Assembly: GCF_003696365.1 (NCBI RefSeq)
Contig: NZ_RFFM01000006.1
Location: 1 to 64,000 of the forward strand
Length of the DNA: 64,000 nucleotides
Reading direction: 5' to 3'
Source: Stutzerimonas zhaodongensis
GTDB taxonomy: Bacteria; Pseudomonadota; Gammaproteobacteria; Pseudomonadales; Pseudomonadaceae
The notes beneath the pieces are model-generated. The model did not search any database, was not told where the DNA came from, and saw nothing but the letters and a program-made list of their open reading frames with translations. This document shows positions 58,073-64,000 of the stretch, in pieces; the first letter of the stretch is position 1, and each line of letters starts with the position of its first letter. A program made the position numbers and the translations under genes.

Positions 58073-58444
58073 ATGCTCTCCAGCAAACGCGACCAGACCC
58101 GTACCGAGCGGCAACTGTCCAGCTGCCTTACTGAAGCCTGCGAGGTGGGCAAGGCGCAGATCGTCGGCTTTAGCTGGCTCACCCACGAGGTGGATTACGG
58201 TCGCTTCCCCGAAAGCCTGCAGGTCACCTGGATCTTCAACACCGAAGCGCAAAAAACCGATGCGCTCGCCCAGGGGCAGGACGTCCTCATGCGAACCCTT
58301 ACCCGAGCGGCGCTGGATGAAGCCGGAGTCGACATGGAGAAGCTGATCGCACCGGTGCGCTTCGACAGCGAAGAGGCGTGCAAACGGGCTGATGGTGGTG
58401 ACTGGCAGCGTCGCTTGGCTCGCAGTGCCAAGACTCGGCACTGA
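58073..58444 (+). CDS. Conserved hypothetical protein
   Basis: A 123-aa cytoplasmic protein starting MLSSKRDQTRTERQLSSCL. No domain I can name and no membrane segment; VGFSWLTHEVDYGRFPESLQVTWIF looks beta-rich. It ends 2 bp before the DUF1289 gene, so they are probably cotranscribed. The AGGACCACAGG before the ATG gives a weak ribosome site. Confidence 0.7.
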   Translation: MLSSKRDQTRTERQLSSCLTEACEVGKAQIVGFSWLTHEVDYGRFPESLQVTWIFNTEAQKTDALAQGQDVLMRTLTRAALDEAGVDMEKLIAPVRFDSEEACKRADGGDWQRRLARSAKTRH

Positions 58445-58446
58445 CC

Positions 58447-58632
58447 ATGGCCAAGGACATCGAAAACCCCTGCATTTCCGTCTGCCAGTTGAGTGGCGAG
58501 CTGTGCGTCAGCTGTGGGCGAACCAAGGAAGATATTCGCAAGTGGAAGCGGATGAAGCGCCCGGAAAAGATGGCTGCAGCTCAGCGCGCAGCCTCGCAGC
58601 TGAAACGCCTGCAGGCTGGCAAAGGGCGTTGA
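58447..58632 (+). CDS. DUF1289 cysteine-motif protein
   Basis: A 61-aa protein with the DUF1289 pattern: NPCISVCQL, then LCVSCGRTKEDIRKWKRM, a four-Cys set likely to bind metal. Function unknown. Starts 2 bp after the upstream stop, suggesting a two-gene operon. Confidence 0.85.
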   Translation: MAKDIENPCISVCQLSGELCVSCGRTKEDIRKWKRMKRPEKMAAAQRAASQLKRLQAGKGR

Positions 58633-58706
58633 CAGTCGGCTAGGTTGTTGCCGTGCAGCATCCTCTCAGAGCCTCTGGCCAGTGACCCGCGTTGGTTGGG
58701 CTGCGA

Positions 58707-59873
58707 TCAGGACTCGGCATTCAGTTGGTGATTTACGGACGACCCGAATGCGTGACCGTTGAGCGGAATGACCATCGCCAGGCACGCGGTCGCCGCGAAG
58801 GCCGCTAGCGCAGCCAGTGGTCCCGCGCCCGCCAACGTTGCCCCGAACAGCGGCGTCCCCACGCTTTGACCGAGCGCAAGGACGAGAAAGGGAATGCCAA
58901 GACCCAGGTCGGACCGGTCAGGCAGCAGGTCGATGCCCTGGATCAGGTAGGTGCCGCTCGAAACGATATAGGCCGCGCCGAACAGGCCCATGGCTGCGAA
59001 CCCATAGGCGGTCGAGAAGGACGTCGCTGCCAGGCCGATGGTCCCGACGGCCATGCCAGCGAGGGCCAGACGCTGAACCCGCTTGGTGCCGAGCCGGTTG
59101 GTTAGCAGGCCGGTCAGTGAGCCGCTGATGCCAGCGGCGCCCAGGGCAATCCAGGCCCACGCGATATGGGCGTCGGTGAAGCGGAACCCACCGCGCAGGA
59201 TGTCCGCGCCGAACGTCCAGATTGCCGTGCTCGATAGGCCCATCAGAAACGCACTCACGCAGAGCGCAAACAGGCCCGGCCGCTTGAGGGCCGCGAAGGA
59301 AAATCCTTTCCCGCCATCATCCTTGCCAGCCGGCATTGCGAACCACAGCCATACCGACACGCCCGCGCCGATGATCGCGAACAGCGTGTAGAGCTCACGC
59401 CAGGCGCCGGCGGCCAGCAGCGCCGCCATGCCGGAGAACACGATCCCGGCGGCCGTTCCCGCGTTGATCGTCCCGTTTGCCTTGGGGCGGCCGTCATGGC
59501 TGAACTGCCTGGCAACTGCGGAGGCGAGTGGGGGAGACGTCAGCCCGGTGCTCAATCCCGCCAGCGCGATACCCAGGCCCAGCATCCATCCCGAGCTGGA
59601 GGCGGCCACCAGTGCCATGCCGCAGGTTGCGGCAAGACCTGCCAGGACGGCGATGGAGCGGGGGCTGAGCGTGCCGTTTGCCAGGAATGTGAAGACGATC
59701 CCCAGGCAGTAGGCCACGAACGCGCTACCGCCGATCCAGCCCGCGGTGATCACATCGAGAGAGAGGTCCGCGCGGATCTGCGGCAGCAGCAAGCCATAGG
59801 CGAAGCGTGCCAGGCCGTAGGAAAGGGCCGTCAGCGCGAACGCAGCGGCGACAAGATTGATGCCGCGTTTCAT
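58707..59873 (-). CDS. MFS transporter, YbfB/YjiJ-like
   Basis: A 388-aa major-facilitator transporter with twelve hydrophobic segments. N-terminal TALSYGLARFAYGLLLPQIR is characteristic of YbfB/YjiJ-type MFS proteins. Its ATG overlaps the stop of the tetR-type gene by 4 bp, so it is coexpressed with and probably controlled by that repressor. Export of a toxic compound is the usual role; substrate unknown. Confidence 0.88.
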   Translation of the reverse strand: MKRGINLVAAAFALTALSYGLARFAYGLLLPQIRADLSLDVITAGWIGGSAFVAYCLGIVFTFLANGTLSPRSIAVLAGLAATCGMALVAASSSGWMLGLGIALAGLSTGLTSPPLASAVARQFSHDGRPKANGTINAGTAAGIVFSGMAALLAAGAWRELYTLFAIIGAGVSVWLWFAMPAGKDDGGKGFSFAALKRPGLFALCVSAFLMGLSSTAIWTFGADILRGGFRFTDAHIAWAWIALGAAGISGSLTGLLTNRLGTKRVQRLALAGMAVGTIGLAATSFSTAYGFAAMGLFGAAYIVSSGTYLIQGIDLLPDRSDLGLGIPFLVLALGQSVGTPLFGATLAGAGPLAALAAFAATACLAMVIPLNGHAFGSSVNHQLNAES

Positions 59874-60418
59874 GAAAGACGCTCGCTGGCGTGGGCGAGC
59901 AGCGCGAGCGCGGCACCTTTGGCATCGTCGATGACCGAAGCGTCCGCCACGCTGGCCGCCGCAGTGGCACCTTCGAAGAGCAACCAGACCTGAGTGGCCA
60001 GCAGCGCATCGTCTTGTCCGAGGGCGATCCGGACGCGGCGGGCAACCTCGGCGCGAAATTCATCCTTCTGCTGGTGCACGAGCGAGACGATCGGCTCGCA
60101 CGCCGATGCATATTCGCTGCGGGCCCTGAGCAACATGCACCCGCGCGAACCGTGCGTCTGCATCCAGGCCGCAAGCGTATCGAACATCAGGCCGACCGGA
60201 TCGGCGCCCTCGTCGTCACCTTCGAGCAGATCCATGAATGCACGGTGCCGCGCCTCGAGCACGGCGATGACCAGCCCGTCACGGGAGCCGAAGTGCTTGT
60301 AGAGCGTGCGGGTGGAAGCCCCGGACGGCGCGATCACACGATCGATGCCGACCCCCCGGAAGCCCTCTGCCTCGAATATGCGGACTGCGCCCGCGATCAT
60401 TTCATTGCGCTTATCCAT
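59870..60418 (-). CDS. TetR-family repressor
   Basis: A 182-aa regulator. N-terminal helix-turn-helix (about residues 5-50, EGFRGVGIDRVIAPSGASTRTLYKHFGSRDGLV) and a C-terminal ligand domain including GSRGCMLLRARSEYA. First gene of a two-gene operon with the MFS transporter. A near-perfect 18-bp palindrome starts 11 bp upstream, suggesting autoregulation. Confidence 0.9.
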   Translation of the reverse strand: MDKRNEMIAGAVRIFEAEGFRGVGIDRVIAPSGASTRTLYKHFGSRDGLVIAVLEARHRAFMDLLEGDDEGADPVGLMFDTLAAWMQTHGSRGCMLLRARSEYASACEPIVSLVHQQKDEFRAEVARRVRIALGQDDALLATQVWLLFEGATAAASVADASVIDDAKGAALALLAHASERLS

Positions 60419-60428
60419 GATCTGGAGT

Positions 60429-60446
60429 GTAAAGCGATCGTTTTAC
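60429..60446. promoter_or_regulatory. TetR-type operator palindrome
   Basis: GTAAAGCGATCGTTTTAC, an 18-bp palindrome with one mismatched pair, directly upstream of the tetR-type gene. The AAAACGATCG core is of the AcnR/YbiH-like TetR type (GTAAAACGATCGTTTTAC would be the perfect form). Confidence 0.7.
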
Positions 60447-60687
60447 CTGTCAACCTGCCTCGATGTGCGGCAGCACCGCCTGACGGTCGAGGTGTCTACT
60501 GCGAGCAGCGCGTTATCAGGTCATATCGAGGGCGCATGATCATCGCTTTGTGGTCTTGAACCCGCAGTCCAGGGCAGTTTGTTGCCTTCGCGCTTGACGA
60601 TTGCCCTGGCGCGCGATGTCATCGACCGCCTCCGCCCGCCGCTCGCCAGACGTAAAAACCCCCACTCGCCAGAGCAGACCTTTCCCA

Positions 60688-62523
<1,836 letters not shown>

Positions 62524-62548
62524 TGGGCCTGGTGAGGGTGACCGTGCA

Positions 62549-63073
62549 ATGAAAGTGCTGGTGCTCACGGGGGCCGAATCCACTGGCAAGAGCTGGCTGG
62601 CCGCACGGTTGCAACTGCGCTTCGGCGGTGTGGTGGTGGGTGAGTATGTCCGCCACTTCATCGATCGGGAGAAGCGCGATACCTGCCTGGGCGACATCCC
62701 TGCTATCGCCCGTGGCCAACTGGCCTGGGAAGACGCTGCGCGGTGTCAGGCGCCTGAGCTGCTGATCCTCGATACCCACCTGCTGAGCAACATGATCTGG
62801 AGCCAGACGCTGTTCGGCAGCTGCCCAGCGTGGCTGGAAGACGAACTGCTCGCGCGTCGTTACGACCAGCATCTGCTGCTGTCACCCGAAGGCGCCGAGT
62901 GGCACGCCGACGGCCAGCGCTGCCAACCAGAGGCCGCCGAGCGTTGGCGCTTTCATGAGGCTTGCCGCGGCTGGCTCCAGCGCCACCAGCAACCTTTCGT
63001 GGAGATCGTGGGAGGCTGGGCCAGCCGCGAGGAGAAGGCTATCGCTCAGGTGCAGGTGCTACTGGGTCGTTGA
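62549..63073 (+). CDS. NadR-like ribosylnicotinamide kinase / AAA ATPase
   Basis: A 174-aa P-loop kinase. Walker A TGAESTGKSWLAARL (residues about 7-21), then GEYVRHFID, IARGQLAWEDAA and LLILDTHLLS match the kinase domain of NadR, which phosphorylates nicotinamide riboside to NMN. It lacks the helix-turn-helix and adenylyltransferase parts of full-length NadR. With PnuC 4.6 kb upstream it would complete nicotinamide-riboside salvage. Confidence 0.75.
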   Translation: MKVLVLTGAESTGKSWLAARLQLRFGGVVVGEYVRHFIDREKRDTCLGDIPAIARGQLAWEDAARCQAPELLILDTHLLSNMIWSQTLFGSCPAWLEDELLARRYDQHLLLSPEGAEWHADGQRCQPEAAERWRFHEACRGWLQRHQQPFVEIVGGWASREEKAIAQVQVLLGR

Positions 63074-63134
63074 TTCGCTGGGCGGCACTCGCAGGGGGCG
63101 GCTGTGTGCATTTCATAATTACCGGAGATCTGGC

Positions 63135-63761
63135 ATGAACATCTTTCTGACCTCTTCATTCGCCGACGTCGCGGATTTGTTCGTCACCTTCACCAAAGGC
63201 GAGTGCCGGGGCAAGACGATTACGCTGATTCCAACGGCAAGCCTTGCCGAGGAAGTGAATGCGTACCTTATCGCGGCGAAGGATGCGCTCATCGAAGCGG
63301 GGATGGCGATTGATGAGCTTGAGGTGTCGACCGCCAGCCAGCAAGACATCGCCGATAAGCTCGAACGTAACGAATTCATCTATGTGGCCGGCGGCAATAC
63401 CTTCTTTCTGCTGCAAGAACTGAAGCGGACCGGTGCGGACAAGCTGATCGCCGAGCAGGTCCGGGCCGGCAAGTGCTATATCGGCGAGTCCGCCGGCTCC
63501 GCTGTGCTCGCCCCGAGTATCGAGTATCTGCAGAGGCTGGATGACCCCAGCGCCGCGCCAGATCTCGACTCGTTTGCGTCGCTCGCATTGGTGGAGTTCT
63601 ACCCGCTTCCTCATTACGGCAACGCGCCATTCAAAGACGCAGTCGACCAGGTATTGATCGAGTACGGCGATAGCCTGGACTTTCGCCCATTCAGCAATCA
63701 CCAGGCAATCGCCATCGTGGGTGATAGCGTCGATATCCTGACGAGCGCGAGATCCCGCTGA
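63135..63761 (+). CDS. Peptidase S51 family (PepE-like, class I glutamine-amidotransferase fold)
   Basis: A 208-aa cytoplasmic protein. Nucleophile elbow YIGESAGSAVL (Ser about 120), FIYVAGGNTFFLLQEL (about residues 80-95) and the late PLPHYG histidine correspond to the Ser-His pair of dipeptidase E-like S51 enzymes. GGAG precedes the ATG at 63135. Substrate unknown. Downstream lies a truncated transposase. Confidence 0.85.
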   Translation: MNIFLTSSFADVADLFVTFTKGECRGKTITLIPTASLAEEVNAYLIAAKDALIEAGMAIDELEVSTASQQDIADKLERNEFIYVAGGNTFFLLQELKRTGADKLIAEQVRAGKCYIGESAGSAVLAPSIEYLQRLDDPSAAPDLDSFASLALVEFYPLPHYGNAPFKDAVDQVLIEYGDSLDFRPFSNHQAIAIVGDSVDILTSARSR

Positions 63762-63784
63762 GTAACGGGCGGAGTGATGATTCC

Positions 63785-63862
63785 GCGGGATTGACGATCG
63801 GCCAGCGTCACGGTGAAAAACCACGTGCCGCCACGCACGAGACTGTGGCGGTAGTTGGACAT
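63785..63862 (-). pseudogene. Truncated REP-associated tyrosine transposase (RAYT) N-terminus
   Basis: The minus strand from ATG 63862 reads MSNYRHSLVRGGTWFFTVTL followed by ADRQSR, the characteristic start of REP-associated Y1/IS200-like transposases (MSNYRR..GGTxFFTV). After about 26 residues the similarity ends near the S51 gene stop, so the HUH and catalytic Tyr parts are missing. GGAGGCC-type sequence lies before the ATG. REP hairpins at 63,902 and 63,975 lie on its 5' side. Confidence 0.8.
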
Positions 63863-63901
63863 GGAGGCCTCCTTGCCTTCACGAAATGCATGCCGGGCAA
63901 C

Positions 63902-63919
63902 GGTGGGCTGAAGCCCACC
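63902..63919. repeat. REP hairpin next to the RAYT remnant
   Basis: GGTGGGCTGAAGCCCACC, a perfect palindromic hairpin, followed by CTGCG. It is the standard REP that accompanies this transposase type. Confidence 0.8.
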
Positions 63920-63974
63920 CTGCGGCGGTGGTTTCCGGCAACGGCTTTGCGTAACGAGGTAGTTCAGATCATAG

Positions 63975-63991
63975 GGTGGCTTTAGCCCACC
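63975..63991. repeat. Second REP hairpin at the window edge
   Basis: GGTGGCTTTAGCCCACC, a one-base-deleted version of the 63,902 REP, in the sequence context ATAGGGTGG...CCACCGATCG. The element probably continues outside the window. Confidence 0.65.
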
Positions 63992-64000
63992 GATCGCCAG

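Overview
The window looks like the origin-proximal part of a high-GC gammaproteobacterial chromosome of the Pseudomonas stutzeri (Stutzerimonas) type. From 84 to about 22,730 the gene order (plsC-type acyltransferase, gmhB, glyS, glyQ, tag, lpxL-like, PilZ; then trkA, rsmB, fmt, def, tsaP, dprA, tsaC, qor, hemF, aroE) follows the conserved block found just after gyrB in pseudomonads (PA0005-PA0025 in P. aeruginosa PAO1). Protein lengths match (GlyQ 315 aa, TsaP 341, TsaC 185, HemF 305) once upstream ORF extensions are trimmed. The 689-aa trehalose synthase at 27.6 kb is of the kind characterised from P. stutzeri. No rRNA, tRNA or CRISPR array was seen.

Layout. (1) 1-6.7 kb: envelope lipid and heptose enzymes, glycyl-tRNA synthetase, DNA glycosylase Tag. 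(2) 6.7-11.6 kb: an ectoine-type ABC uptake operon (ehuB-C-D-A) with a divergent MocR/EnuR-like regulator, inserted into the conserved block. (3) 11.8-12.5 kb: the queuosine-precursor transporter yhhQ, preceded by what reads as a class preQ1-I riboswitch overlapping its ribosome binding site. (4) 12.5-25 kb: housekeeping block, then a DUF883 protein and PBP7. (5) 25-34 kb: membrane alpha/beta hydrolase, a triple 185-bp tandem array of REP pairs, trehalose synthase, a secreted metallopeptidase-like protein, a GAF-GGDEF-EAL protein, a quinone oxidoreductase. (6) 34.4-39 kb: two similar hybrid histidine kinases around a small DUF2934 gene. (7) 39.2-44.6 kb: accessory island with a NERD-nuclease/UvrD-type helicase, a SIR2-family protein, a DUF2971 protein and a membrane protein. 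From the last part of the helicase onward it is visibly AT-rich, and it carries three copies of a GGGGACAGATTTATTT-type repeat. This is the best candidate for an undescribed, probably anti-phage, system. (8) 44.6-47.5 kb: DUF1993, cupin, AraC regulator, secreted NTF2-like protein. (9) 47.8-53.8 kb: complete ribose operon rbsBACRKD with a LacI-type operator. (10) 53.8-58.6 kb: patatin lipase, then an orphan type VI secretion cassette (PAAR / DUF6402-like / membrane-anchored small protein) lying between a 60-bp pnuC relic and intact pnuC. (11) 58.7-64 kb: TetR/MFS pair, ABC exporter, NadR-like kinase, S51 peptidase-like protein, and a truncated REP-associated transposase with its REP hairpins at the right edge.

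Functional links. ehuBCDA and treS both concern compatible solutes, suggesting an organism that meets osmotic stress. PnuC (nicotinamide riboside uptake) and the NadR-like kinase 4.6 kb away would form one NAD salvage route. The SIR2 protein, and possibly the DUF2971 protein, point to NAD+ as a target in the island. Several genes need non-ATG starts (glyQ and lpxL TTG; trkA, hemF and rbsA GTG).
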